Positions 45,110-53,440 of a stretch of DNA of 64,000 nucleotides are shown here, piece after piece. The notes beneath the pieces were generated by a model. The model was not told where the DNA came from. It saw nothing but the letters and a program-made list of their open reading frames with translations, and ran no database searches. Position numbers and translations under genes: made by a program. The stretch spans positions 1 to 64,000 of the forward strand of contig CAUWHJ010000011.1 of assembly GCA_963558655.1 (NCBI GenBank), given 5' to 3'. Numbering within the stretch: the first letter of the stretch is position 1; each line of letters opens with the position of its first letter. The DNA comes from UMGS1590 sp963558655 (GTDB lineage Bacteria > Bacillota > Peptococcia > Peptococcales > Peptococcaceae).

Positions 45110-45553
45110 CGTGTATTCCTTTATGATCATTGCTGTTGGTTTTGGTAAGGTATGAGAATAGCGACCGTTTTACAGCGGAATAGCTCAGAAGGTGTATGGT
45201 TGCTTGAGTAAGCGGTTGTCTTTCAGGACATAACATATCTGGGCTGCTTGTATGGTCATAGTTCATTCGTTAAAGTTCATTAACCATTGTACAAAATCTC
45301 ATTTTTTGTTTCAATATCCGTAAAGAAATTGGTTACCGATGGTACAGAAAAAGTGGGTAAAATGGCGATGATAGACTGCCGCAGTGCTTGCAAATGTTCA
45401 TAAATTGCAACGAAGAGAATCCTCTCATCGCAAAAGAATGAGCACATTATGCCAGTTTTTTTCTGTGATATGGTATGGTTTTTCTTTGTTTATCGTCAGA
45501 GAACGGCTATAATAATATAGTTAGAGAAATCGTGAAAGAAAGAAGGGCGCAGC
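45110..45553. promoter_or_regulatory. Divergent intergenic region arsR / ecfA1
   Basis: No gene visible. On the plus strand TTGTTT (45486-45491), 16 bases, TATAAT (45508-45513) is the ecfA1 promoter. A direct repeat GTTCATT-n-GTTAAA / GTTCATTAACC near 45258-45285 may be an ArsR operator. GCGATGA (45365-45371) can pair with TCATCGC (45425-45431) around a TTGCAA...TTGCAA arm; its role is unknown. Confidence 0.45.
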
Positions 45554-46378
45554 ATGATTGCGATTAACAATCTCACACATATCTATCATCCAGGCACTGA
45601 AAATGAGGTGTGCGCGCTGTCAGACATCACGCTGCGTATCGAAGATGGTGAGCACATCGCCGTGCTGGGGCGTAATGGTTGTGGCAAATCAACCTTGGCA
45701 AAGCATTTGAACGGGTTGCTCTTGCCAACATCGGGCACTGTAATGGTGGACGGCTTTGACACCGCCGATGAGGACCATGCGTTGGATATTTTGCAGCGGG
45801 TGGGCATGGTGTTTCAAAATCCGGATAACCAGCTTGTGGCGACTACCGTGCTTGAGGAAGTGGCCTTTGGGCCGGAAAATCTTGGATTGCCACGAGAGAA
45901 AATTTACGAGCGTGTCGATGAGGCGCTGCGTTTGGTGCAGATGGAAGCCTTTCGTGATGCTATGCCACATCATCTTAGCGGTGGTCAGAAACAGCGCATT
46001 GCGATTGCCGGCATCATTGCCATGCGTCCACAAACCATCGTGTTTGACGAACCCACAGCCATGCTTGATCCAGACGGCCGCGCAGAGGTCATCAGCACCA
46101 TGCTGCGTTTGAACAAAGAAGAAGGGCTTACGGTGGTGAACATCACCCATTTTATGGAAGAAGCCGTGTTAGCAGACCGTGTGCTTGTGATGGACGATGG
46201 CAAAGTGGTGATGGAAGGAACGCCGCGGGAAATTTTCACCCATGTGGAAGAATTGCGCGCCTTGCATTTGGATGTGCCACAGGTGACGGAAATTGCTGTG
46301 CGTTTGCACGAAAATTATTCGTTTATTCCGCGTGATGTGTTGACAATCGAAGAAATGGTGGATGTTTTATGTCGCTAG
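45554..46378 (+). CDS. ecfA1: ECF transporter ATPase A1
   Basis: A 274-residue ABC ATPase of the energy-coupling factor module for vitamin or metal uptake. Walker A GRNGCGKST, Q-loop FQNPDNQLVATTV, signature LSGGQKQR and Walker B TIVFDEP are present. It forms a heterodimer with EcfA2 that couples, through EcfT, to substrate-specific S subunits encoded elsewhere. Overlaps ecfA2 by 10 bases. Confidence 0.95.
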   Translation: MIAINNLTHIYHPGTENEVCALSDITLRIEDGEHIAVLGRNGCGKSTLAKHLNGLLLPTSGTVMVDGFDTADEDHALDILQRVGMVFQNPDNQLVATTVLEEVAFGPENLGLPREKIYERVDEALRLVQMEAFRDAMPHHLSGGQKQRIAIAGIIAMRPQTIVFDEPTAMLDPDGRAEVISTMLRLNKEEGLTVVNITHFMEEAVLADRVLVMDDGKVVMEGTPREIFTHVEELRALHLDVPQVTEIAVRLHENYSFIPRDVLTIEEMVDVLCR

Positions 46379-47241
46379 AATTACAAAATGTATCCTATAT
46401 TTATAATGCCGGTGGCTTGGAAGAGACAAAAGCGCTGCATGATGTGTCGTTGACGGTGCCGGATCACAGTTTTGTAGGCCTTGTTGGTCATACTGGCAGT
46501 GGCAAGTCAACCTTGGTGCAGTTGATGAATGGGCTGCTTAAACCAACCATGGGGCGTGTGATTGTGGACGGTTTTGATTTGGCCGATAAAAGCAAAGAAG
46601 TGCGCGAGCGTCGCAAACAGGTGGGGCTGGTGTTTCAATATCCTGAGTATCAGCTTTTTGAAGAAACCATTGCAAAAGACATTGCTTTTGGGCCAAAAAA
46701 TCAGGGGCTTAACGAAGAAGAACAACGAGAGCGTGTGCAGGAAGCTATGGCTTTGGTGGACTTGGAGTATGATGTCTGGAAAGACCGTTCACCTTTTGAA
46801 CTCAGCGGTGGGCAAAAACGGCGTGTAGCGATTGCGGGCATTGTGGCTATGCGCCCACGCTATCTTATTCTTGATGAGCCAACGGCAGGTTTGGACCCAT
46901 TGGGGCGTGACCGCATTTTAGAGGCAATTCATAGCCTTTATATGAAAAGCGATATGAGCATCATTCTTGTTAGCCACAGCATGGACGATGTGGCACGCTT
47001 TGCCAATTACATGATTGTTATGAACCAGGGAACGAAGGTGACAGAGGGAACGACAGAGGAGGTCTTTGCCCAGGCTGATTTACTTGAACGTATTCACCTG
47101 GGGATTCCGTCGTCGATGGCGCTCTTGCGTGCGCTGAATAAGCATGGTTTTAACGTGCCTACCAATGCGCTCACGGTAGATGAGGCCTATCGCATCATTG
47201 AGAATGCCCTGGCAAAGAGAGAGGGGGACACGTCATGCTGA
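46369..47241 (+). CDS. ecfA2: ECF transporter ATPase A2
   Basis: A 290-residue partner ATPase. Walker A GHTGSGKST, Q-loop FQYPEYQLFEETI, signature LSGGQKRR, Walker B LILDEPTAGLDPLG. The FQYPE variant versus FQNPD of the neighbour is the usual way to tell A2 from A1. Overlaps ecfT by 7 bases. Confidence 0.95.
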   Translation: MSLELQNVSYIYNAGGLEETKALHDVSLTVPDHSFVGLVGHTGSGKSTLVQLMNGLLKPTMGRVIVDGFDLADKSKEVRERRKQVGLVFQYPEYQLFEETIAKDIAFGPKNQGLNEEEQRERVQEAMALVDLEYDVWKDRSPFELSGGQKRRVAIAGIVAMRPRYLILDEPTAGLDPLGRDRILEAIHSLYMKSDMSIILVSHSMDDVARFANYMIVMNQGTKVTEGTTEEVFAQADLLERIHLGIPSSMALLRALNKHGFNVPTNALTVDEAYRIIENALAKREGDTSC

Positions 47242-48038
47242 AAGACATCACCATTGGTCAATATGTGAAGGGCGATTCGCTGTTGCACCGTCTTGACCCA
47301 CGAACGAAAATTTTCGGTATGCTTGCCATCATGGTGGCGCTGTTCCTTGTGAACAACTGGGTGGGGCTTCTTTATGCAGCTGTGGTGGTGTTTGCTGTGC
47401 TTCTGTTGAGTAAGGTGCCGCTTAAGTTTTATGTGAAAGGCGTGCGCCCCTTACGTTTTATTCTCATTTTTACGGCACTCATTCAGCTCTTTTTGACGCC
47501 GGGCACCGTTCTGTGGCAGTGGGGGATTTTGCACATCACTGCCGAAGGAGTGCATTTGGCTGTTTTCCTTTGTGTGCGCTTGGTGCTTTTGGTGATGACA
47601 ACGAGTGTGTTGACCTTAACAACCACGCCGATTGTCCTCACAGATGCCGTGGAAAACTTGTTGTCGCCGTTTAAGCGCATTGGCGTGCCGGCGCATGAGC
47701 TGGCGATGATGATGACGATTGCCCTGCGCTTTATTCCGCTCCTGGCAGATGAAACAGAAAAGATTATGGCGGCGCAAAAGGCGCGTGGCGCTGCTTTTGA
47801 TGAGGGTGGCTTGATGGACCGTGCGCGTGCACTTTTGCCAATTCTTGTGCCGCTTTTTCTTTCCGCCATCAATCGTGCCAATGAACTGGCTATGGCGATG
47901 GAAGCGCGCTGCTACCATGGTGGCGAAGGGCGCACACGCTTGCACGAGCTGCATTATGAAAACGGCGACCGTTTTGCTGGGGTGATTTTAATTGCCATTT
48001 TAGCGGTGGCGCTGGCGACAAGGTGGGTGGTTCTGTGA
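47235..48038 (+). CDS. ecfT: ECF transporter transmembrane subunit EcfT
   Basis: A 267-residue membrane scaffold of the ECF module. LHRLDPRTKI near the start and the two coupling-helix arginine motifs (AQKARGAAF and AMEARCY) that touch the ATPases are present. Its stop overlaps the truA GTG by four bases. Confidence 0.95.
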   Translation: MLKDITIGQYVKGDSLLHRLDPRTKIFGMLAIMVALFLVNNWVGLLYAAVVVFAVLLLSKVPLKFYVKGVRPLRFILIFTALIQLFLTPGTVLWQWGILHITAEGVHLAVFLCVRLVLLVMTTSVLTLTTTPIVLTDAVENLLSPFKRIGVPAHELAMMMTIALRFIPLLADETEKIMAAQKARGAAFDEGGLMDRARALLPILVPLFLSAINRANELAMAMEARCYHGGEGRTRLHELHYENGDRFAGVILIAILAVALATRWVVL

Positions 48039-48874
48039 CAACCTATAAACTCACCATGAGCTATGATGGCAGTTTTTTTGCTGGTTTTCAGCGGCAATCC
48101 GATGCCAGCCTTGTGACGGTACAAGGGCTACTGGAACAGACGATTGCCGAACTTTTTGGCGCACCAGTGCATATTCATGGTGCCGGACGCACCGATGCCG
48201 GTGTTCATGCACGGGCGCAAGTTGCACACTTTAGTTTCGCGCGGCAGATTCCGGCACAGCGCCTGTGTTACGCCTTGAACCGTGCGTTGCCGCCTGCCCT
48301 TGTGATTCGTGAAGCCGAAGTGGTGGATGCCGCTTTTCATGCACGCAAAAGCGCTGTTGGCAAATGGTACAGTTATCGCATCTTCAACGCTCAAACGCCG
48401 CCGGCGTTGGGGCATGGATACTTCACCCACATTCCGCAGCCAATGGACCAAGCGCTGTTTAGACAGGCGCTGGCGCAAATGGTGGGCGCGCATAATTTTG
48501 AAGGGTTTTGTGGTCGTGGTGCCACCGTGAAAACCTTTGAACGCACATTGTACCTTGCCAAACTTTGCATTGATGCTGAAAATCCTGCCTGGTGGCATAT
48601 TCATTTTGTGGGCGATGGTTTTTTGCGAAAAATGGTACGCAATCTTGTTGGCACCGCTGTTGACATTGCCCTGGGCCGCAGGCCACTTGGCTGTGTTCAG
48701 GATGCTTTAGTGACGCACAATCGCAGCAAGGCGGGACCGACAGCACCTGCCGATGGTCTCACCATGGAAGAAGTATTCTACGAACAAACACGTTTGCAAG
48801 CGTGCATCGCCACCCTTGCCGAGCGGCCGGAAACGGTTGTGGTGCCACTTTGCGGAGAGGACGTGTATTTTTAA
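48035..48874 (+). CDS. truA: tRNA pseudouridine(38-40) synthase TruA
   Basis: A 279-residue pseudouridine synthase acting on the tRNA anticodon arm. Catalytic Asp in GAGRTDAGVHA; FLRKMVRNLVGT near the C-terminus is conserved. Start set to GTG 48035 (TTYKLTMSYDG), with AAGGTGGG upstream and a GTGA overlap with ecfT. Gene order ecfA1-A2-T-truA is the common Gram-positive one. Confidence 0.95.
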   Translation: MTTYKLTMSYDGSFFAGFQRQSDASLVTVQGLLEQTIAELFGAPVHIHGAGRTDAGVHARAQVAHFSFARQIPAQRLCYALNRALPPALVIREAEVVDAAFHARKSAVGKWYSYRIFNAQTPPALGHGYFTHIPQPMDQALFRQALAQMVGAHNFEGFCGRGATVKTFERTLYLAKLCIDAENPAWWHIHFVGDGFLRKMVRNLVGTAVDIALGRRPLGCVQDALVTHNRSKAGPTAPADGLTMEEVFYEQTRLQACIATLAERPETVVVPLCGEDVYF

Positions 48875-48876
48875 TG

Positions 48877-48921
48877 AAAAACCTTTGGCTTCAAGCGATT
48901 GCCTGGAGCTGAAGGTTTTTT
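48877..48921 (+). terminator. Terminator after truA
   Basis: AAAACCTT pairs with AAGGTTTT around an inner GCTTC/GGAGC stem, followed by TTTTT. Confidence 0.7.
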
Positions 48922-49057
48922 TGCATGAGCAAGAGCGGCACTGGCACTGTCTTGCGCTGCGTTGTTTGATGTGCTATGCTGGATATATCTTGACATCTTT
49001 CAGCGAATCCAGCATAATTTTTATAGCTTTACTTTACAATGAGAGGAGTAACCTATT

Positions 49058-49669
49058 GTGGCGATTTTACGATCCTTACGGCTGGCAGGCACCTTATTGC
49101 TGGCTCTGACGATCCTTTGCATAGTTGTTTTGCCGGTTGGTTTTTTGCCAAGGGGCGTTTTGCTGGCGTTGGCAGCGCTGACCGCATTAGACCTGTTGGC
49201 AGTCATTCTTTTTACGCTGATGCGTGAGCGCAGCTTGCGTGCTTTTGTGCAAGTATTGGTGACATTGTCCTTGCTTTTGGTGCTTGCGGGCGGGCTAGGG
49301 TCTCAGCTGACAACCAACAGTTATTATGTTGAACTTGGTGTTGGCGAAAGTGCTGCGCTTATTGGCCCGGGGTTAGAAGGTTACACGTTGACCTTTGAAC
49401 CAGGAGCGCCGGATCGTGAAAATGCTGAGATGCTTGATGTTGCACTGACACAACCGGATCAAGTGTCCATTCATGAAACGATAGTACCATCTGAACCGAT
49501 GCGTTATGATGGCATTGAGGTTCATCCAATGATGAGCGATGGCGAACAAGCTGTTTTTCTGGTGAGCCGTGATTGGTTCCGACCTCTTATCTGGGTGGGT
49601 GGTATCCTCTTTGTGATTGGTCTGGGTTTGAGTGCGCTGCCACCGGTAAGAAAGAGAGGTGAAGGCTGA
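49058..49669 (+). CDS. Short ResB/Ccs1-like membrane protein
   Basis: A 203-residue membrane protein with GTG start after GAGAGGAG. Three N-terminal helices (SLRLAGTLLLAL; a second around 34-53; a third VTLSLLLVLAGGLGSQ), an extracytoplasmic beta-rich segment with GVGESAAL, YTLTFEPG and YDGIEVHPM, and a last helix. This order matches a shortened ResB/Ccs1, the haem-handling partner of cytochrome c synthesis, but the usual His residues in the helices are missing. It overlaps the next gene by one base. The assignment rests on pattern, not on identity. Confidence 0.5.
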   Translation: MAILRSLRLAGTLLLALTILCIVVLPVGFLPRGVLLALAALTALDLLAVILFTLMRERSLRAFVQVLVTLSLLLVLAGGLGSQLTTNSYYVELGVGESAALIGPGLEGYTLTFEPGAPDRENAEMLDVALTQPDQVSIHETIVPSEPMRYDGIEVHPMMSDGEQAVFLVSRDWFRPLIWVGGILFVIGLGLSALPPVRKRGEG

Positions 49670-50427
49670 TGTTTGCAACCATTCTTTTTGATGTCATTGT
49701 GGTTTGCTTTGCACTGGCGTTGATTGCCTGGTCGGCCAGTGAGCTTTTGCATATTTGGCAGGCTGGTGTTATCATGAGCCTGATTTTCCTTATTGGTACG
49801 GTGGCCTTGCTTGTGCGCCTGGTGATGACCTGTGTTCAAGGCGATGTACTTGTGAGCGATGGCATTTGGACGATTTTTGCATTTGCTTTTGCGGTTATCA
49901 TCGCCTACCTTCATTTTCGCTTGTTTGGCACCATGCTCATGCCGGCAGCATCGGCCATTTTGGTGGTGCTTGAGATGCTGGTGCATCTTGGGTATTGGCC
50001 GCAGATTGGCTTTCTTGGGGCTGTTAGTAGCCAACCTTGGCTGGCGCCTGCGATTGTTTTGGCGATGGTGGGGCTTGCCTTTAGTGTGGCGTATGTGCTT
50101 CTGGGCGTGAGCCTTTTTAGCCGACGCGGACGTTTAGCAGCGGCAGAAAAAGCCGAAGCTGAGATGGAAGACATAACCGATGAAGCAGCCTTTCGCGCGC
50201 ACAGCTTGCGTGTGCAGTTTATTGGCGTCACCAAAAGCATGATGCGTGTGTTCTCGCATCTGGGTTGGTGGACGCTGGCAGTTTTGAGTTTTGCCATCGG
50301 CGGTTATGTGCTCTGGTGCCATACGCTGTACAGCCTTTATTGGATGTGGCAGCCATTGTTCGCCGTGGCGGCGTTGGCTTGGCTCATCGTTTTTGTGTGC
50401 AAGGATATGCTTTTCATACGTAGTTAA
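49669..50427 (+). CDS. ResC/CcsA-like membrane protein with degenerate WWD domain
   Basis: A 252-residue protein with about eight hydrophobic helices. The C-terminal part (LGWWTLAVLSFAIGG, then YSLYWMWQP and a LAWLIVF helix) resembles the tryptophan-rich haem-binding WWD region of CcsA/ResC, but the WDPKE core is not kept. Directly coupled to the ResB-like gene (TGATG). Together they look like a reduced or repurposed cytochrome c maturation pair; they could also be an unrelated membrane couple. No cytochrome c or thioredoxin-like gene is nearby. Confidence 0.5.
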   Translation: MFATILFDVIVVCFALALIAWSASELLHIWQAGVIMSLIFLIGTVALLVRLVMTCVQGDVLVSDGIWTIFAFAFAVIIAYLHFRLFGTMLMPAASAILVVLEMLVHLGYWPQIGFLGAVSSQPWLAPAIVLAMVGLAFSVAYVLLGVSLFSRRGRLAAAEKAEAEMEDITDEAAFRAHSLRVQFIGVTKSMMRVFSHLGWWTLAVLSFAIGGYVLWCHTLYSLYWMWQPLFAVAALAWLIVFVCKDMLFIRS

Positions 50428-50465
50428 AAGAACAAAGCTCACGCTGCGGCGTGGGCTTTGTTCTT
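50428..50465 (+). terminator. Terminator after the ResB/ResC-like pair
   Basis: AAGAACAAAGC pairs with GCTTTGTTCTT, with an inner CACGC/GCGTG stem. Confidence 0.8.
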
Positions 50466-50593
50466 GTACAAAAGCGCGCTGTTTGGCGCTTCTGGCGTTC
50501 GTCAAAGCCTTTTGACAAGTCCTGCCAAACCCTTTTGCTGGAGTTTGGGCGCAAAACGAGGTATCATGAGGCAAAAATGAAGGAGGTATTATT

Positions 50594-50779
50594 ATGTTAA
50601 ACCATCGTTTTGTACGCAGGCTGTTGCTTTTGGTGCTTCTTTTATGGACGGGCAATATTGTTTGGCGGATTCTTTGTGCGCCACTTGCCGTGGAGAACAC
50701 GCTGATTGTGCAGGCACTCTTATGCACACTGGGATTTTTAGTGCTGGCACGCAGAGAAAAGATGTGGCGAAAAAAATAA
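50594..50779 (+). CDS. Small membrane protein of unknown function
   Basis: A 61-residue protein with GAAGGAGG 8 bases before the ATG. Two hydrophobic helices (LLLLVLLLWTGNIVW; IVQALLCTLGFLVL) with arginine/lysine-rich ends. It stands alone between a terminator and the MarR promoter. Not recognised. Confidence 0.65.
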   Translation: MLNHRFVRRLLLLVLLLWTGNIVWRILCAPLAVENTLIVQALLCTLGFLVLARREKMWRKK

Positions 50780-50800
50780 ATCTCATCACTCAAAAAAAGC

Positions 50801-50829
50801 TTGACGGCGCAGGGGTAAACGCATATAAT
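50801..50829 (+). promoter_or_regulatory. Promoter of the MarR/FUSC operon
   Basis: TTGACG (50801-50806), 17 bases, TATAAT (50824-50829): nearly perfect consensus. Confidence 0.85.
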
Positions 50830-50860
50830 TAACACCGCTAACTATTAACAGTGTTAATTA
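50826..50860. promoter_or_regulatory. Probable MarR autorepressor operator
   Basis: A perfect 10-bp inverted repeat (TAATTAACAC 50826-50835; GTGTTAATTA 50851-50860) overlaps the -10 and start site. A bound repressor would block RNA polymerase. Confidence 0.7.
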
Positions 50861-50879
50861 CATGAAAGGACGATCGTTC

Positions 50880-51311
50880 ATGACCATGCCTGATTGGCAG
50901 GAAATGCTTACTTATCAACAGCATCTCACGCAGTTTTCACGGCGGCTATTGGTACATTCACAAGAACAGCAGCTTAGTGCCAGCGAGCGTGAGCTGCTCG
51001 CTTGGATTTATCTTGCGCCTGAGCAGTGTACGCCGCTGTTTTTGAGCAAACAGAGCGGCATGAAGAAAGAAGCGGTGAGTCGCACGCTGAAACAGCTTTT
51101 TCAGAAAGCGTGCATTGAAAAGCACAAGGTAGACGGCGATGAGCGCAGCTACACCGTGACCTTGACCGGCGAAGGCAGAATGGCGCTGGACCACGATTGT
51201 AAATTGCTCTTGGAGCCGTTTTATACGCTTAGAGCATCAATGGGCGAACATTTCGACCAGCTTTTTGCGCTTCTTAAAGAAGCAGATCATGTATTGGGTG
51301 GAGAAGAATGA
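50880..51311 (+). CDS. MarR-family transcriptional regulator
   Basis: A 143-residue winged-helix regulator: LFLSKQSGMKKEAVSRTLKQL is the recognition region and KHKVDGDERSYTVTLT the wing with the conserved DxRxxxxxLT pattern. ATG 50880 follows AAAGGA; an in-frame ATG 18 bases earlier overlaps that site. It overlaps the exporter gene by four bases and very likely represses the operon through the dyad on its promoter. Confidence 0.9.
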   Translation: MTMPDWQEMLTYQQHLTQFSRRLLVHSQEQQLSASERELLAWIYLAPEQCTPLFLSKQSGMKKEAVSRTLKQLFQKACIEKHKVDGDERSYTVTLTGEGRMALDHDCKLLLEPFYTLRASMGEHFDQLFALLKEADHVLGGEE

Positions 51312-52378
51312 TGAAGCAAATGGCATTTTATGATATTTTGCAGCTGGACCCAGCGGTATTAAAAGTGCATATTAAACAAGCGGAAACACGTGCAGAACGG
51401 CGACGCTTTCAATGGGGGCTGTTTTTACGAGCACTGTTCATTGTGGCTTTTGCGGTGGCGTTTATTGCTTCTCTTAACGCTCTTTTTGGGAGCGAGAACA
51501 GCGCTATGTCGGTGGCGATATTCTGCATTTTGCTGGCTGTGCGTTTTGTTGACTTCAATTACTGTATGCAAGATGCGCTGCGTAATCTTGTGATTGTTTT
51601 TCCTTTGCTGTGTTTTGCGCCGCTTGTGGCGCAGAGCCTGCCACTGCCCGGTGCTATTTTGGTGCACACCGTTGCGCTTTTTGTGATTTTTATGATGACT
51701 TGCGATCAACCCGAGATGGGCAACAGTGGTCTTTTTGGCTTTTCCTATGTATTTTTAGCTGGCAATCCTGTGCAGGGCGACGCCTTGGAAGCCCGTTTTC
51801 TGATGACTTGTGTGGGTATTTTAATTTGTGGCTGGGTGTACTTGCGTAAGCATAAAGGTAAGCACGCCAATGTGCCATTTTCTGCACGCTGGCAAGTGTT
51901 TGATTTTTGCGAGCAGAAATATCAATGGCAGGTACGCATGGCGTTGGGCATTGGTATCATTCTTGCTGTTGGCGCCGCTGTGCAGTTAGAGCGTTTTGTG
52001 TGGGCAGCTTTTGCTGTAAGCTCCATTCTCACTGACCATCGCATGGGGAGTGGCATTCAGGATAAATCCTCACATCGACTCATTGGTGTGCTCATTGGCA
52101 CCATGCTCTTTTATTTGGTGTATAGCTTTGTGCCGCCATCATTATATGTGCTGCTTGGACCAATTGGCGGTTTTTGCCTGGGCTTTTGCGGCGCATACTT
52201 GAGCAAAACTGTGTTTAATTGCTTTGGCGCCTTAATTATGGGAGCAAGCATTTATGGGTTGGAAGGCTCGGTGATGTTGCGTATCAGTGATACGTTGATT
52301 GGCGTGGTCTTTGCTCTGGGCTTTTATTATTTGTTCAATTTGTTGACCGTGCGTTTGTGGCGCACCTGTCCGGATTAA
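51308..52378 (+). CDS. FUSC-like aromatic/organic acid exporter-type membrane protein
   Basis: A 356-residue polytopic protein with two groups of about five helices split by a cytoplasmic stretch (about 175-205). The second half holds FAVSSILTDHRMGSGIQDKSSHRLIGVLIGTML (first and last parts), the usual Rxx-GT-G signature of FUSC/ArAE permeases. Coupled to a MarR gene, so probably an inducible efflux pump for a phenolic or other weak acid. Substrate unknown. Confidence 0.75.
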   Translation: MMKQMAFYDILQLDPAVLKVHIKQAETRAERRRFQWGLFLRALFIVAFAVAFIASLNALFGSENSAMSVAIFCILLAVRFVDFNYCMQDALRNLVIVFPLLCFAPLVAQSLPLPGAILVHTVALFVIFMMTCDQPEMGNSGLFGFSYVFLAGNPVQGDALEARFLMTCVGILICGWVYLRKHKGKHANVPFSARWQVFDFCEQKYQWQVRMALGIGIILAVGAAVQLERFVWAAFAVSSILTDHRMGSGIQDKSSHRLIGVLIGTMLFYLVYSFVPPSLYVLLGPIGGFCLGFCGAYLSKTVFNCFGALIMGASIYGLEGSVMLRISDTLIGVVFALGFYYLFNLLTVRLWRTCPD

Positions 52379-52379
52379 A

Positions 52380-52424
52380 AAATATCCCTGCTGAAACCCT
52401 TGGTGGATTTCAGCAGGGATATTG
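52380..52424. terminator. Bidirectional terminator
   Basis: A 16-bp perfect stem (AATATCCCTGCTGAAA 52381-52396; TTTCAGCAGGGATATT 52408-52423) between convergent genes. Confidence 0.8.
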
Positions 52425-52428
52425 TATG

Positions 52429-52731
52429 TTATGCGTTTTTTCGCAGTGCCAGAATGTGTTCTGCCAGAATACGCAGTTCCAGCGGGCTGCGATTGAGTCC
52501 AATCATTGTTGGAAAGCCAACGTTCATTTCTGCAGCAAGCAGTTCGCCGGTTTCAGGTTGGTATTTGATGGTCAGATAGCCGTTGTCGTGCCCATAGGAG
52601 GCATCGTAGCGTAAGAGCACAGAGCCATCGCTGGCGGTAGTTGTTTCTGCAAGCACGAAATGCTTATCTAATGTGGCTTGGTCGGCGGTTTGCATGATGC
52701 GAATAAAATAGGTTTCTTCGTCGCGGGTCAT
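52429..52731 (-). CDS. Hypothetical protein
   Basis: A 100-residue soluble protein on the minus strand, ATG preceded by AAAGGAG. Acidic, beta-rich middle (LLRYDASYGHDNGYLTIKYQPETGELLAAEMN, in parts) and a helical end. No family recognised. It stands alone between a terminator and the divergent hpt promoter. Confidence 0.7.
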   Translation of the reverse strand: MTRDEETYFIRIMQTADQATLDKHFVLAETTTASDGSVLLRYDASYGHDNGYLTIKYQPETGELLAAEMNVGFPTMIGLNRSPLELRILAEHILALRKNA

Positions 52732-52814
52732 TACGAATCTCCTTTCTAGGGAACCTTATTTTTTGATTATAGCACAATGCAGATATTTTTTACAGTTGTC
52801 ATGGGTGTGGGTGG

Positions 52815-52844
52815 TTGCTCACGCGTGTAGATGTATGATAAACT
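52815..52844 (+). promoter_or_regulatory. Possible hpt-guaA promoter
   Basis: TTGCTC (52815-52820), 18 bases, TAAACT (52839-52844). Moderate match, best candidate before hpt. Confidence 0.35.
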
Positions 52845-52889
52845 AAAGTGTAATGATTGATGATGGAAAACAAGCAGGGAGGAAGCTAA

Positions 52890-53438
52890 GTGGAGCGCTA
52901 TAAAAAAGAAATACTGATTGATCGTGAGACCATAGCAAAGCGTGTGCAGGAAATGGGTCGTCAGATAACAGAGGACTATACAGAACGTTCGTTGCGGCCA
53001 TTGGTGGTCATTTCGATTTTGAAAGGGGCCATCCCATTCACCGCAGATCTTATTCGTGCCATTGACAGACCGTTGCGCTTAGAAACCATGGTAGCATCGA
53101 GCTACGGCAGTGGCACCGTGTCTAGCGGCAAAGTGAACATCAAGTATAAGAGCTTTGATGATTTGACGGGGTGTGATGTCATACTCGTGGACGACATCAT
53201 CGACAGTGGCCATACTTTGGCAGCGATTAAGAATACGATTGCTGATTTTCATCCAGCGAGCGTGGCCACTTGCGTTTTTTTGAACAAACCAGAACGTCGC
53301 GAAGTGGACATGGATGTTGACTATATCGGTATGGATGTGCCGGACAAATTTGTGATTGGTTATGGTCTGGACTTTGACGGTCAGTATCGCGAATTACCAG
53401 ATATTGCTGCGATTGTGTTTGAAGAGGAGGAAAAATAA
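52890..53438 (+). CDS. hpt: Hypoxanthine phosphoribosyltransferase
   Basis: A 182-residue purine salvage enzyme making IMP or GMP from hypoxanthine or guanine and PRPP. PRPP motif VILVDDIIDSGHTL and KGAIPF are present; GTG start after AGGGAGG. It is followed by guaA with a two-base gap, linking salvage with GMP synthesis. Confidence 0.95.
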   Translation: MERYKKEILIDRETIAKRVQEMGRQITEDYTERSLRPLVVISILKGAIPFTADLIRAIDRPLRLETMVASSYGSGTVSSGKVNIKYKSFDDLTGCDVILVDDIIDSGHTLAAIKNTIADFHPASVATCVFLNKPERREVDMDVDYIGMDVPDKFVIGYGLDFDGQYRELPDIAAIVFEEEEK

Positions 53439-53440
53439 AC

